A DNA stretch of 36,511 nucleotides from Gammaproteobacteria bacterium (GTDB lineage: Bacteria > Pseudomonadota > Gammaproteobacteria > Steroidobacterales > PWYM01). A model generated the notes under the pieces. It saw only the letters and a list, made by a program, of their open reading frames with translations, was not told the DNA's origin and ran no database searches. Below are positions 13,143-23,202 of the stretch, piece after piece. Where the stretch lies: positions 1 through 36,511 of the forward strand of contig PWYM01000156.1 of the NCBI GenBank assembly GCA_003567855.1. The letters are read 5' to 3'. Position numbers and translations under genes: made by a program. The first letter of the stretch is position 1. Each line of letters opens with the position of its first letter.

Positions 13143-16100
13143 TCAGCCCAGCTCGACTTCCACGTCATGCTCGACCCGGTCATCGACAAGCGCAATCGCG
13201 CCGCCTGCCTGAACGTTACCGTCGACCGTGACACGCTGCACGCGTGACGGGCACTCGCCGATGCGGCGTACAGCGATGTGGTAGAAGGTCTCGCGGTAAC
13301 GGTAGTGGACCTTGTAGGCGTTCCAGTCGTCCGGAATTCGCGGCGACAGTCGTAGCTCATCGACGTTCAGTTCGATGCCCAGCAAGGTCTCGACCGAGAG
13401 TCTGTACATCCACCCGGCGGCGCCGGTGTACCACGTCCAGCCACCCCGTCCGGCGTGCGGTGCGCTCGAATAGATGTCGGCGGCCATTACGTAGGGTTCC
13501 ACCTTGTAGGTGTTGATCCGGTCCGGAGTGCTGCCGTGGTGTATGGGGTTGAGCAGATTGAACAGTTCCCACGCGCGGGGCCTGTCATCCAACTTTGCAA
13601 AAGCCATCGTGGCCCAGATCGCGGCGTGCGTGTACTGACCGCCATTCTCGCGAACACCGGGGACGTAGCCCTTGATGTAGCCGGGGTCAAGGGTCGAGAC
13701 GTCGAAGGGCGGATCGAGAAGCGCGATCAGGCCTGTGTCACGTTTGACGAGGCGCTGGTCCACCGCACTCATTGCACGCTGCGCGCGTATTGTATCGCCG
13801 CCACCGGACAGCACCGCCCAGCTCTGGCTGATCGAGTCGATCTGGCATTCGTCGTTCCCGGAAGACCCCAACGGCGTACCGTCGTCGAAATAGGCGCGCC
13901 GGTACCAGTTGCCGTCCCAGCCGTGCATTTCGATGTTCTCGAGCAGGCGCCTGGCGTGGTCAGCGCACAGCTCGGCGACCTCCGGGTCGGCACGAAGACG
14001 CGCCAGGTCGCCGAACTGCAGGAGATTGTCGTAGAGGAACCACGCGAGCCATACGCTTTCACCGCGGCCCTGCCAGCCGACGCGGTTCATGCCGTCGTTC
14101 CAGTCTCCGCAGCCCATCAGGGGCAGCCCGTGCTCGCCGAACTTGAGTCCGTAACGGATGGCACGTACACAGTGCTCGTAGAGTGACGCCGATTCGTTGG
14201 AGCGCTGCGGAAGGTCGTAGTAGGCTTCCTCCTGAGCATTCAGGTCACGGCCCTCGAGAAAAGGCACCTGCTCCTCGAGTACGCCGGTGTCACCCGTGGT
14301 CGACACGTAGCGGCACACCGCATAGGGCAGCCACAGGTAGTCGTCCGAAAAGCGCGTCCGCACCCCGTGCCCGCTCGGCGGATGCCACCAGTGCTGAACG
14401 TCTCCCGGGCGGAACTGCCGCTCGGCGCAGCGGATCAATTGTTCCCGGATGAGCCACGGTGCAGCATGCGTGAGCGCAAGCGTGTCCTGTAATTGGTCGC
14501 GGAATCCATAGGCGCCCCCGGACTGGTAGTAGCCGCTCCGTCCCCACACGCGCGAGGACAACGTCTGGTAGATGAGCCAGCCGTTGGTGAGTACGTCGAG
14601 CGCCTTGTCAGGCGTTTCCACCTGCACCGCGCCCAGGACGTGATCCCAGTGGTTTCTCACCGCCTCGAGCGCATGCCTCGCACCGACAGGCCGTGCGAAT
14701 CGCTGCAGGAAGTGATGGACTTCATCGGTACTTCGGGCCGCACCAATGACGAACACGATCTCGCGTTCTTCGCCGTCTTCCAGAGCGATCTCGGCCTGAA
14801 TTGCAGCACATGGATCCAGTGCTGCGCCGATTTTCCCCGATAGCCGAGTGCGGTGGAGTGCGGCAGGTGAGTTCAGCGAACCGTTGCGGCCGATGAACTC
14901 GGTGCGGCTGCCGGTGACGGTACGGGCAGGTTCGCTGCACTGCGCGAACAGCAGGCGATCCGAGAAGATACGTCCGTAGGGATTGCGTGCGAGCAACGCA
15001 CCGCTGTTCGTGTCGACCTCGGTGACCACGTGCATGAGGTTCTGGTGTCGCCATTCCCCCAGTACCAGCTCCCAGTACCCGGTTGCCGAGAGCCTGCGCC
15101 GACGCCCTGATGCATTGCGCAGCTTGAGTACCGCGAACTTTACCGGAGCATCCATGGCAACGTAGAACGAGAGCTCGGAAGTGATGTCGTCCTCGTCGTG
15201 TTCGAAGACGCTGTAGCCGTAGCCATGGCGGCATACATACCCGGAGCGCCCACGTGCAGGCAGGGGGCTTGGCGACCAGAAGGCGCCGGTCTCATTGTCG
15301 CGGATGTAGAACGCCTCGCCGGTGGTGTCGCTCAACGGATCGTTGTGCCACGTCGTCAGCCGGAACTCGTGGGCATTGTCCACCCAGGTGTAGGCGCTTC
15401 CGGCCTCGCTCACCACGGTGCCGATATACGGACTGGCGATGACGTTCACCCACGGCGCAGGGCAATTCTCTCCGGGTTCGAGCATGACCACGTACTCGTG
15501 CCCGTTCGGCGTGAATCCGCCGAGACCGTTGAAAAAGTTCAGTTCGCGCGGCGGCAGCGGCGCATTTTCCGGCTCCGGAGCTGGCAGGGTGGGCACCAGC
15601 CTCTTGGGCAGCCGCTCTGCCAGCGCGCGCCGATTGATCTGCTCGACCAGCGTGCCGGCCGTGTCGGTCAGCACGACACGCGCGACGCTCTGCAGCAACA
15701 CCCGGTCTTCTTCCGAGAGTTCATCCGTCCGGCGCACGAATACACCGCCCGGTTTGTCCAGGAATTCGGCATCCGGCCCGGTGTTGATCAGGTCGATGAT
15801 CTCGTCGTGCAGCACCGTACGATAGCCCGAGTAGTCCTCGTTGAGAATCACGAGGTCCGAGCTCAGGCCTTTCATTCTCCAGTAGGCATGCGCCTGCATC
15901 GCATGCCTGACGATATCGATTCGGTTCCGATCCCCGATACGCACGAGAATGATCGGCAGATCACCCGACAGTGCGAAGCGCCACAGGCCTGCCTGTCCGA
16001 CGCGGTTACGGGCAATGAGGTCTGACGGGGCGCGACGCAGGGCGCTTGCATGGATCATCGAGCTGGCGAGCTGGCCGTAAAGCTGCATTTCCGGCTCGGT

Positions 16101-19100
16101 GGCACCGATCTGGTGCAGCAGTTCCTGGCTCTGGAACCACGCCATCTCGAAAGCGCGCTCGACGAAATGTCTGTCACCGTACTTGTCGACCAGTGCCAAT
16201 GCCGCCTCGCGCGTGTCCGCGATACCGGAAATGACCTTAACGGTCGCGCCTTCGTCACGCCGCAGCGCGATCGTGCGGCGTATCGCAACGATGGGGTCGA
16301 GGACCGGTCCCGAAGTGTTGGACAGTTCTCGCCGGCCGCCGAGGTCTGCCAACGCGGCCGGATCCGCCGGCGTGCGACCACGGCCGATGAAGCGGCTGCG
16401 GTCGGTCTCGTAAGTGGCGTCACCTGCCGTCCCGTCCAGCGCGGTCACCAGGTGAAACATCCAGGGCGTCTTCTCGTCCGGCGCCCGCGACCGTCGGACA
16501 CACAGAATCGCTTGCCTGTCAGGCAGTATCTCCGTCTGCACGAACAGGTTGCTGAACGTGCGGTGGGCGAGATCCGCATTCAGTGGCGCCAGTACGACCT
16601 CGGCATAGCTGGTGATCTCGATGCGACGCGGGCCTGAAGAGAGGTTGGTGAGCGTAACCCGTCGAATTTCCACGTCGTCCTCTGGTGAGACGATGATTTC
16701 CGTGTGTGTGTCGATGCCCTCGTCGAGCCGTCGGTACTCGGCGCGCGACTGGACGAATATCGCTTCGTAACGGTCCGCCTTGCGCAGCGTGGGCTGGTGG
16801 GCGCTTGACCAGGTGGCGCCGTTTCCCAGATCGTGAAGGTATATGAACGTGCCCCAGCAATCCGACGTGGCATCCTCACGCCAACGGGTGAGCGAGACGT
16901 CCCGCCACCGGCTGTACCCGCCACCGGCGTTCGTTGCCATGACGTGATACTTGCCATTGGACAAAAGGTGAGTTTCAGGCAGTGGCGTATTCGGGTCCGG
17001 AAAGGTGCGGGTGATGTCACCGGCGTCCGCGACTGGCGGGCGCGCCACGGCACTGACTTCAGCCGCGTGTGGATGCAGCGTGCTGCCCCGCTTGGGTACC
17101 CGTTCCTGCAGTAACAGTTCTGTAGCGCGCACCAGGGGATCGGAGGTGAAGCGCCGCTGCATTGGTTGATCGCATAGCGCATGGTCGAACGCCAGCAGGC
17201 TCATGCCCTGGTGATGCGCCATGAAGGTCCGCACGATCGCGTGCTCCAGGCGTGGGGGTACGCGTGATGGCGTGTAATCGATGGCCTCGTACAGCCCGTA
17301 ACGGCCAAGAAAGCCGCTCTCTGAAAGCCGTTGAAGGTTACGTGTGGCCGCCTGGGGTTTGACGGTCAGCGCGAGCGCGGTGGCGTAAGGTGCAACGACG
17401 AGGTCGTCACCCAGGCCGCGCTTGAAGCCCAGTCCGGGAACGCCAAAAGCGCGGTACTGGTAGACCTGGTGGGCGTCCATGCCTCCGTAGCAGGACTCCG
17501 AGATGCCCCAGGGCACTCCCCGTTGCCGTCCGTACTCGATTTGCCTGGACACCGCGGCCTTGCAGGTCTCGTCCAGAAGCGTGCTGTTGTGGCTGGGCAT
17601 GATGAGGTGCGGCATCAGGTACTCGAACATTGAGCCGCTCCACGAAATCAGCGTGACGTTGCCGCCGTGGCTGGTCAAGGCTCGACCGAGTGCGAACCAG
17701 TGCTTCTGGGGTACCTGGCCTTGAGCGATCAACATGAAGCTCGCCAGGCGTGCCTCGGAGGCGAGCAGGTCGTAATAGGCCGGGTCGCGTCGTCGTTCGC
17801 CGACGTCGTAGCCGATGCTGAGCAGGCACGATGAGCTGTCGTAGAGGAACATGAAATCCATTTCGGCAAACTCTCGACACCGGCTGATCAGCGTATCGAT
17901 CAGCCCGATCCGCTCGATCGCCCCGCGCGTTGCCCGGGTGCTCCCGGCCACCTCTTCGAGGGTCGGGATGTGGTCGAAGCGCTGCGGGTCGGGCAGCAGC
18001 TGGTCATGGTCTTCCTGAATCGCTCGCAGCTGTGCGTCGAATGCCCGTGTCCAGTAGATCAGTTCGGTTCCCGTGTCAGCCTCGAGCGCTGCGGGGTCCA
18101 TGACGAGCGCGGAGAACAGCTCCGTTACGACGCTCTGCAGGCTGGTCATCACGGTGCGGCTGTCGATCATGCCCTGGGCGCCGGGGCCCGATGCTGATGA
18201 GTCCAGTATCCCGGAGAGCCGTTTTATTCGTTCGGTTACGATCGCGGGCGTCGGCGATGGCAGATATACGGCAAGCGCCGCTAACGTGTCCTTCAGGCCT
18301 GCGAAGGCTTCCGATGGAAGCACGGGCCGGGATTTGAGTTCGGCCAGTCCCGCCCGCAGTGTCACGAGGCTGCCAAGCAAGTTGCCGCTGTCCACCGATG
18401 ATACATATCGTGGGTGCAGCGGTTGCATGGTCTGCGTGTCGTACCAGTTGTAGAAGTGGCCGCGGAAGCGTTCGAGCGTTTCCATCGCGTCGAACGTCGC
18501 TTCGGTGCGCTTTAGGAGCTCTCCGGCGGTAATGTAGCCAAGATCGTAAGCGGCCAGGTTGGCAAGCAACGCCATGCCGATGTTCGTCGGCGAGGTGCGC
18601 GACGCGACGCTTGGTGCGGGGTGTTCCTGGAAGTTGTCGGGCGGTAGCCAGTTGTCAGACGGCCCCACGAACTCTGCGAAATAGCGCCATGTCCGTCGCG
18701 CCAGCATCCGCAGGAACTTGCGCTGGGATTCGCTCAGCTCCGGTTCGCGCAGGCGTTGAGGCTTGCTGATGAACCAGGCAACGGTGGGGGCCGAAAGCCA
18801 CGCGGCCAGCACCGGTGCCCATATCATCCATTCGGTCGGTCGGATCGCGGTGAGCGCCACCGCCAACACGGATGCAAGAACTGGCGAGACGTACATCTCG
18901 GCATGGAATTCGGCCAACGAACGGCGTGCGTTGCGCTTCTCCGAGGAGGGTGTCTGCCAGAGCAGCAGACCGCGGCGGGTGAAAGGTCGGCGCAGCGCGG
19001 AGCGCGCAATCGCGTCGAGACTGAGTAACGCTTCGTAGGGCAGGAAAATCAGCGACAGCAGCGCCAGCATGACGGGGCGGCCGGTTGCTCGTGTGGTCAG

Positions 19101-21758
19101 GATCAGGTGCGTACGCCAATCGCGATCCAAGGGCTTCCCGCCAAGATCGATGATCGCGCCCACGAGTACGGGCACGAGGGGCACGGTGGCTGCAAACAGT
19201 ATCCACAGCCACGCGGGGCCGGCGCCGAACGCCCAACCGCCAATCACCAGCGCAAGCAGTGCGGCAGGTGCAACGCTGCGACGAAGGTTGTCGAGGATTT
19301 TCCACCTGGAAAGGGCCGATAACGGGTTACGCTGACGCCGGTTTTCCGGCCCGGACACCCACGGCAGCAACCAGCCGGCGAGCTGCCAGTCCCCGCGTAT
19401 CCAGCGATGGCGGCGACTGGCGTCCGTGACGTAGCTGGCGGGGTGGTCTTCTATGAGCGCCACGTCGGTCACGAGTGCGGAGCATGCGTATCCGCCCTCG
19501 AGGAGATCATGGCTCAGGATCAGGTTTTCCGGAAACCGTCCATCGACAGCTTGTCGAAACGTCTCGACGTCATAGATGCCCTTGCCGATAAACGACCCCT
19601 CACCGAACAGATCCTGGTACAGATCGGATACCTCGCGCGTGTAGGGGTCGATGCCCGGTTCGCCCGAGTACAGGCGCGCGAACCGTGACTTCCCCGCGCT
19701 GGAGAGACTGATCGAAGTGATCGGCTGGAGAACCGCGTGACCTTCCACGACACGGCCCGCGACCGCGTCGTAGCGGGGGCGGTTGAGCGGATGCGCCATG
19801 TTTCCGACGAGCGCGTATGCCGAATCACGGGGGAGCTGCGTGTCGGTGTCCAGCGTGATCACGTAGCGTATGGACCCGAGTAGAGTCAGGTCGCCCAAGG
19901 TCGAGCAAAATGCGGTATGCGCCGGGCCCTGTGCCCCCTCACGCAGCAGCGCATTGAAAGCCTCGAGCTTGCCGCGTTTGCGTTCGTATCCCATCCAGAG
20001 GCGTTCTGTCGGGTTCCAGACCCTGGGGCGATGAAACAGATAGAAGATGCAGTTGCGATCCTCACCGTAGGTCTCGTTGAGGGTCAAAATGCCTTCCCGG
20101 GTGAGCGCCAGGAGTTCATCGTCGCCGCTAATGTTCTGCTCGGATGCATCCATGAAGTCGGTCAGGAGAGCGAAGAAAAGATTCCGGTCGCGGTTGCCGA
20201 GATAGCGGGTCTCGAGTGCTTCGAGCAGGTCGGCGACACCCGATGGACTGCTCAGCAAAGTGGGCACGACCACCATCGTGCGGTGGTCGATCGGAATGCC
20301 GTTCGAGAAGTCGCACCGCGGCAGCAGACAGGGCTGCACGGTCAGCGCGGCGAGGCGGTTCACCAGGGAAACAGCGAGCGACGATGCAGCGATGACGCCG
20401 GTTGTCGCCAGGAACCAGTAGCGCCAGTCACTTGGCTCAATATTGGTGCCGGCGGTCAGCGCACCGAACACCGCCAGTGCGGTCAGCATGCCCACGGCGG
20501 TGAGATAAATCGGAAGCCGGGTCGCGCGTGCGATGGGGAGGATTCGCGCACGCCATGAGTGTCGTGCGCGAATCTTGCGCTTCAGGAGGTCCTTGCCGCG
20601 TCCGATCAGGTAGAAGCCCACATGTGCGGTGCGCGCGTCGGCGCCTGATTGGGCCCGTGCGGCAGCCGACAGCGCAATCGCCGAATGCGCGACATCGGAT
20701 TCGCTGCGCGATTCCTGTCGGGCGATATCCTCGATCACGTGCCTGTAATGGTCACGCGTGGCGAAGTCTTGTCCGGCATGTGCGCCGGCGGGGTCTGTGC
20801 GCAATATGCGCTCGACGACGCTCAGTGCTTCGACGAACTCCCGCCAGTCCAAGGCGCTGATGAATCTCAGGCTTGTGGTGCTGTTGGCGATGGACAGCTG
20901 GTTGGCCGCTTCTGCACGACTGGCCGCCTGCAGCAACTGGGCGGGAGTCACGCCCTGCTCGCTCAACTGGTGCTCGAGCCAGGTGTGAGCGAATTTCATG
21001 GCCGGTTGCTGGGGCTGGAGACGGGATTGAAATTCTTCGACGAACGGCGCGGTCAGCGGTATGGCCGTATCGGTGCCCGCAAACTCGGCGAGCACTGTCA
21101 CAAGCTGGCGAGGTTGGCGCTCTGCAACCTCTAGCATGCGATTCGCCCAGTCGATCGCTACGTCGCGTTCTTCCCGGCGCCGCAGAATGCGCAGACCGAC
21201 GAGGCACAGATTCTCGAGCAGTGCCAGTCGAAGCATGATCGGGAATGCCCACAGCTCACCGAGCTTGAGCGGTTCCACGTCCTGGTACGCGGCGATGAAG
21301 TCGGTGGCATTGTCCGCATCAAGGCGACCGTCCTGGTGCGAGCTCAGTTCCAGTGCCAGCTCGTATACCCGGGGGTATCCCGCTAGCGGGCCCTGTGCAA
21401 GTCGAGGCAGCTGCCGGCTGTAACCGCGTGGCAGATGCCGGCGGGCGAGCCTGATCTGCTGCTCGATCAGATAGAAGTTATCCAGCAGCCAGACTTCTGC
21501 CGGCACGATTCGCTGGCTCATCTGGGCGGCGGCAGTAACACCGTCGTACGCGTCCAACAGGATCCGCTCGTTTTCAGCGAGTCTGGGCAGCAACTTGTCC
21601 GGACCGGTGCCCGGATCGATCTTCTGTTGGCCCGCCAGCCTGACGGCGTGACGCTTGAGTTGATCGATGCTGAAGAGTTCAGGTCGAAGCGGTTCGGCGC
21701 CGGGATCTTTGTCGGGATGGTCCAGGGCGAGCGGGTTTGACCGAAGACGATTTATCAC
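13143..21758 (-). CDS. Cyclic beta-1,2-glucan synthase (NdvB/Cgs type)
   Basis: At 2871 residues this has the full length of NdvB/Cgs, which makes cyclic beta-1,2-glucan from UDP-glucose at the inner membrane for the periplasm. In order: an N-terminal region (1-410); membrane helices (about 415-475); a GT84 glycosyltransferase domain with the metal motif LDTDTQLPR (about 636), SHDLLEGG and RRHRWIRGDWQ (about 784); more helices (about 815-1000). Then comes the glycoamylase-like/GH189 region (about 1035-1560; YDSSSCLLSIGYDVGER, WGISESCYGGMD, HHQGMSLLAFDHAL), thought to cyclise the chain. A GH94 phosphorylase-like half follows (about 1570-2870; GCGDWNDGMNRVGWQ near 2553, GGWTWYTGAAGWMYRL), which sets chain length. 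All key motifs look intact. Cyclic glucans serve osmotic adaptation and envelope function, which fits the adjacent stress island. The start is ATG 21758, with a DUF3185 gene 149 bases upstream. Confidence 0.95.
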   Translation of the reverse strand: MINRLRSNPLALDHPDKDPGAEPLRPELFSIDQLKRHAVRLAGQQKIDPGTGPDKLLPRLAENERILLDAYDGVTAAAQMSQRIVPAEVWLLDNFYLIEQQIRLARRHLPRGYSRQLPRLAQGPLAGYPRVYELALELSSHQDGRLDADNATDFIAAYQDVEPLKLGELWAFPIMLRLALLENLCLVGLRILRRREERDVAIDWANRMLEVAERQPRQLVTVLAEFAGTDTAIPLTAPFVEEFQSRLQPQQPAMKFAHTWLEHQLSEQGVTPAQLLQAASRAEAANQLSIANSTTSLRFISALDWREFVEALSVVERILRTDPAGAHAGQDFATRDHYRHVIEDIARQESRSESDVAHSAIALSAAARAQSGADARTAHVGFYLIGRGKDLLKRKIRARHSWRARILPIARATRLPIYLTAVGMLTALAVFGALTAGTNIEPSDWRYWFLATTGVIAASSLAVSLVNRLAALTVQPCLLPRCDFSNGIPIDHRTMVVVPTLLSSPSGVADLLEALETRYLGNRDRNLFFALLTDFMDASEQNISGDDELLALTREGILTLNETYGEDRNCIFYLFHRPRVWNPTERLWMGYERKRGKLEAFNALLREGAQGPAHTAFCSTLGDLTLLGSIRYVITLDTDTQLPRDSAYALVGNMAHPLNRPRYDAVAGRVVEGHAVLQPITSISLSSAGKSRFARLYSGEPGIDPYTREVSDLYQDLFGEGSFIGKGIYDVETFRQAVDGRFPENLILSHDLLEGGYACSALVTDVALIEDHPASYVTDASRRHRWIRGDWQLAGWLLPWVSGPENRRQRNPLSALSRWKILDNLRRSVAPAALLALVIGGWAFGAGPAWLWILFAATVPLVPVLVGAIIDLGGKPLDRDWRTHLILTTRATGRPVMLALLSLIFLPYEALLSLDAIARSALRRPFTRRGLLLWQTPSSEKRNARRSLAEFHAEMYVSPVLASVLAVALTAIRPTEWMIWAPVLAAWLSAPTVAWFISKPQRLREPELSESQRKFLRMLARRTWRYFAEFVGPSDNWLPPDNFQEHPAPSVASRTSPTNIGMALLANLAAYDLGYITAGELLKRTEATFDAMETLERFRGHFYNWYDTQTMQPLHPRYVSSVDSGNLLGSLVTLRAGLAELKSRPVLPSEAFAGLKDTLAALAVYLPSPTPAIVTERIKRLSGILDSSASGPGAQGMIDSRTVMTSLQSVVTELFSALVMDPAALEADTGTELIYWTRAFDAQLRAIQEDHDQLLPDPQRFDHIPTLEEVAGSTRATRGAIERIGLIDTLISRCREFAEMDFMFLYDSSSCLLSIGYDVGERRRDPAYYDLLASEARLASFMLIAQGQVPQKHWFALGRALTSHGGNVTLISWSGSMFEYLMPHLIMPSHNSTLLDETCKAAVSRQIEYGRQRGVPWGISESCYGGMDAHQVYQYRAFGVPGLGFKRGLGDDLVVAPYATALALTVKPQAATRNLQRLSESGFLGRYGLYEAIDYTPSRVPPRLEHAIVRTFMAHHQGMSLLAFDHALCDQPMQRRFTSDPLVRATELLLQERVPKRGSTLHPHAAEVSAVARPPVADAGDITRTFPDPNTPLPETHLLSNGKYHVMATNAGGGYSRWRDVSLTRWREDATSDCWGTFIYLHDLGNGATWSSAHQPTLRKADRYEAIFVQSRAEYRRLDEGIDTHTEIIVSPEDDVEIRRVTLTNLSSGPRRIEITSYAEVVLAPLNADLAHRTFSNLFVQTEILPDRQAILCVRRSRAPDEKTPWMFHLVTALDGTAGDATYETDRSRFIGRGRTPADPAALADLGGRRELSNTSGPVLDPIVAIRRTIALRRDEGATVKVISGIADTREAALALVDKYGDRHFVERAFEMAWFQSQELLHQIGATEPEMQLYGQLASSMIHASALRRAPSDLIARNRVGQAGLWRFALSGDLPIILVRIGDRNRIDIVRHAMQAHAYWRMKGLSSDLVILNEDYSGYRTVLHDEIIDLINTGPDAEFLDKPGGVFVRRTDELSEEDRVLLQSVARVVLTDTAGTLVEQINRRALAERLPKRLVPTLPAPEPENAPLPPRELNFFNGLGGFTPNGHEYVVMLEPGENCPAPWVNVIASPYIGTVVSEAGSAYTWVDNAHEFRLTTWHNDPLSDTTGEAFYIRDNETGAFWSPSPLPARGRSGYVCRHGYGYSVFEHDEDDITSELSFYVAMDAPVKFAVLKLRNASGRRRRLSATGYWELVLGEWRHQNLMHVVTEVDTNSGALLARNPYGRIFSDRLLFAQCSEPARTVTGSRTEFIGRNGSLNSPAALHRTRLSGKIGAALDPCAAIQAEIALEDGEEREIVFVIGAARSTDEVHHFLQRFARPVGARHALEAVRNHWDHVLGAVQVETPDKALDVLTNGWLIYQTLSSRVWGRSGYYQSGGAYGFRDQLQDTLALTHAAPWLIREQLIRCAERQFRPGDVQHWWHPPSGHGVRTRFSDDYLWLPYAVCRYVSTTGDTGVLEEQVPFLEGRDLNAQEEAYYDLPQRSNESASLYEHCVRAIRYGLKFGEHGLPLMGCGDWNDGMNRVGWQGRGESVWLAWFLYDNLLQFGDLARLRADPEVAELCADHARRLLENIEMHGWDGNWYRRAYFDDGTPLGSSGNDECQIDSISQSWAVLSGGGDTIRAQRAMSAVDQRLVKRDTGLIALLDPPFDVSTLDPGYIKGYVPGVRENGGQYTHAAIWATMAFAKLDDRPRAWELFNLLNPIHHGSTPDRINTYKVEPYVMAADIYSSAPHAGRGGWTWYTGAAGWMYRLSVETLLGIELNVDELRLSPRIPDDWNAYKVHYRYRETFYHIAVRRIGECPSRVQRVTVDGNVQAGGAIALVDDRVEHDVEVELG

Positions 21759-21907
21759 GCGAACCTGCGCACGGCGGCTGACCCACGGTGTTCTGGGAAC
21801 GCGTCACTCTATTCCCGAACCGGGCACGGGTCGGTTCGATGGCGTACGCAGGGGCCAGGTTCGAGGACGTCCGTGTTACAGCGGCATATCCCCGAGTCCC
21901 GCTGGGT

Positions 21908-22111
21908 TCAGCGCCGGAATGCGAGCAGCGCGACGCCACCGACGGCGGCTGCCCCGCCGAGTACGAAGTACCAGGTCGTCGAGTCGGTGAACCGCCCGGT
22001 CAAGCCCTCGACCACCTGTTCGCCGACGCTCTGCGAGGCCTGATAGCCGAAGTACAGCAGGATGATGCCTACGGCGAGCAGGACGAGACCCAGTATCTGG
22101 TTGACGCTCAT
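21908..22111 (-). CDS. DUF3185 family small membrane protein (second copy)
   Basis: The start is the ATG complementary to 22109-22111, giving 67 residues; longer frames add non-family sequence. Two transmembrane helices (about 5-23 and 46-64) flank a loop with FGYQASQSVGEQVVEGLTG and FTDSTTWYF, the same signature as the copy at 5104-5310. It lies upstream of the cyclic glucan synthase gene on the same strand. Only a poor -24/-12 match is seen upstream (minus strand CGGCTGTTGTGATGCC), so its regulation is unclear. A weak inverted repeat (CAGCGG/CCGCTG, 21879-21904) follows the stop. Confidence 0.9.
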   Translation of the reverse strand: MSVNQILGLVLLAVGIILLYFGYQASQSVGEQVVEGLTGRFTDSTTWYFVLGGAAAVGGVALLAFRR

Positions 22112-22244
22112 GACTCGGATTCCTTCTGTCGACATGCCGTATCCGGCGGACACGGCCGTGCCGGTTTCACTGTCGGCATCACAACAGCCGCAGCAGACCC
22201 TCGTCTGTGCGCTGGGGTACGGACGCAAGTCCGGCCCGCCGGGT

Positions 22245-23138
22245 TCAGTCGCCTTTACGGCGCAAGGACTGCTGGATCGCGAGCCCGCAGACGATCAGTC
22301 CCAGCCCGATCCAGGTCGACGGCAGGATGGTCTCGCCGACGAACATGCGGATGAAGAACAGCGACAGGAACGGGGACAGGAAGATCAGGTTGCCGATGCG
22401 CGAGGCGCTGCGCGTGAGCCGCATTGCACCCAGCCAGAGCGCAAACGCGAGCCCCATCTCGAACACGCCGACCCAGACGGCTCCGGCGAGGCCGCGCCAG
22501 TCCGGAATTGCAAGACCCGCCGTCAGCGCGCACACGATGAACACGATCGGCAGGCCAAGCGCGAAATTGCAGAACAGTGCAACCAGCGGGTCGCGGCGGT
22601 CGCGGGCGCTGTAAATCCAGTACAGTGCCCAAAGCACCGTGCTGCCGAGTGCGAGCATGACGCCGACCGGGTTCGCAAACTCGAGCGCGAATACCGCTCC
22701 GCGGGTCGCGATCACCCACACGCCTGCGTACGCGACGAGGCCGCCGATGATGTCCCAGCGTGTCAGGCGGTGACCGAGCAACGGCACCGCGAGGATGGCG
22801 AGCGTGAACGCCCAAGTGTAATTCAGCGGCTGTGCTTCCTGCGCGGGCAGGCGGTCATAGGCCTCGAGCAGCACCAGGTAGTAGCACAGGGGGTTGACCA
22901 GGCCGAGGGCCAGTGATCGCAGGTAATCGCTGCGACTGCCGCGCAGCACCTCGGACAGCCGGCCGGTCATCACCAGCAGCGCACCGAGCGTGATCAGCGA
23001 AACGAGGCTCGCCCACGCGAGCAGCTGTATGGGCCGCAGGTATTCGAGCGACAGCTTGAACGCGGTCGCGGCGGTGGACCACAGCAGTACGGCGCCGAGG
23101 GCGAGCAGTACCGCGCGCTGTTCCTGGCTGAGTGGCAT
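22245..23138 (-). CDS. EamA family (DMT superfamily) transporter
   Basis: The 297-residue protein has ten predicted transmembrane helices in two EamA repeats (about 1-140 and 150-290). It shows the family's N-terminal ALLLWSTAATAFKLSL segment and a conserved Pro/Tyr-containing NPLCYYLVLLEAYDRLPAQEA region at the fourth helix. Members export or import amino acids, nucleotides or other metabolites; the substrate here cannot be told. Start ATG 23138 follows GGGGAG on the minus strand. It ends in a basic tail (QQSLRRKGD). A truncated hydrolase remnant lies upstream on the opposite strand. Confidence 0.92.
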   Translation of the reverse strand: MPLSQEQRAVLLALGAVLLWSTAATAFKLSLEYLRPIQLLAWASLVSLITLGALLVMTGRLSEVLRGSRSDYLRSLALGLVNPLCYYLVLLEAYDRLPAQEAQPLNYTWAFTLAILAVPLLGHRLTRWDIIGGLVAYAGVWVIATRGAVFALEFANPVGVMLALGSTVLWALYWIYSARDRRDPLVALFCNFALGLPIVFIVCALTAGLAIPDWRGLAGAVWVGVFEMGLAFALWLGAMRLTRSASRIGNLIFLSPFLSLFFIRMFVGETILPSTWIGLGLIVCGLAIQQSLRRKGD

Positions 23139-23202
23139 CCGGTCTCCCCTGGATCGAACGAGGGCAGTCTAGCCGAATCCGAAGCGACCGCTCGCTGTCG
23201 CC

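Noticed and set aside
22175-22190. Sigma-54-like site upstream of the second DUF3185 gene (minus strand CGGCTGTTGTGATGCC)
   Set aside because: GG-N10-GC spacing is right, but both the -24 and -12 elements deviate at key bases, so it is not better than chance.
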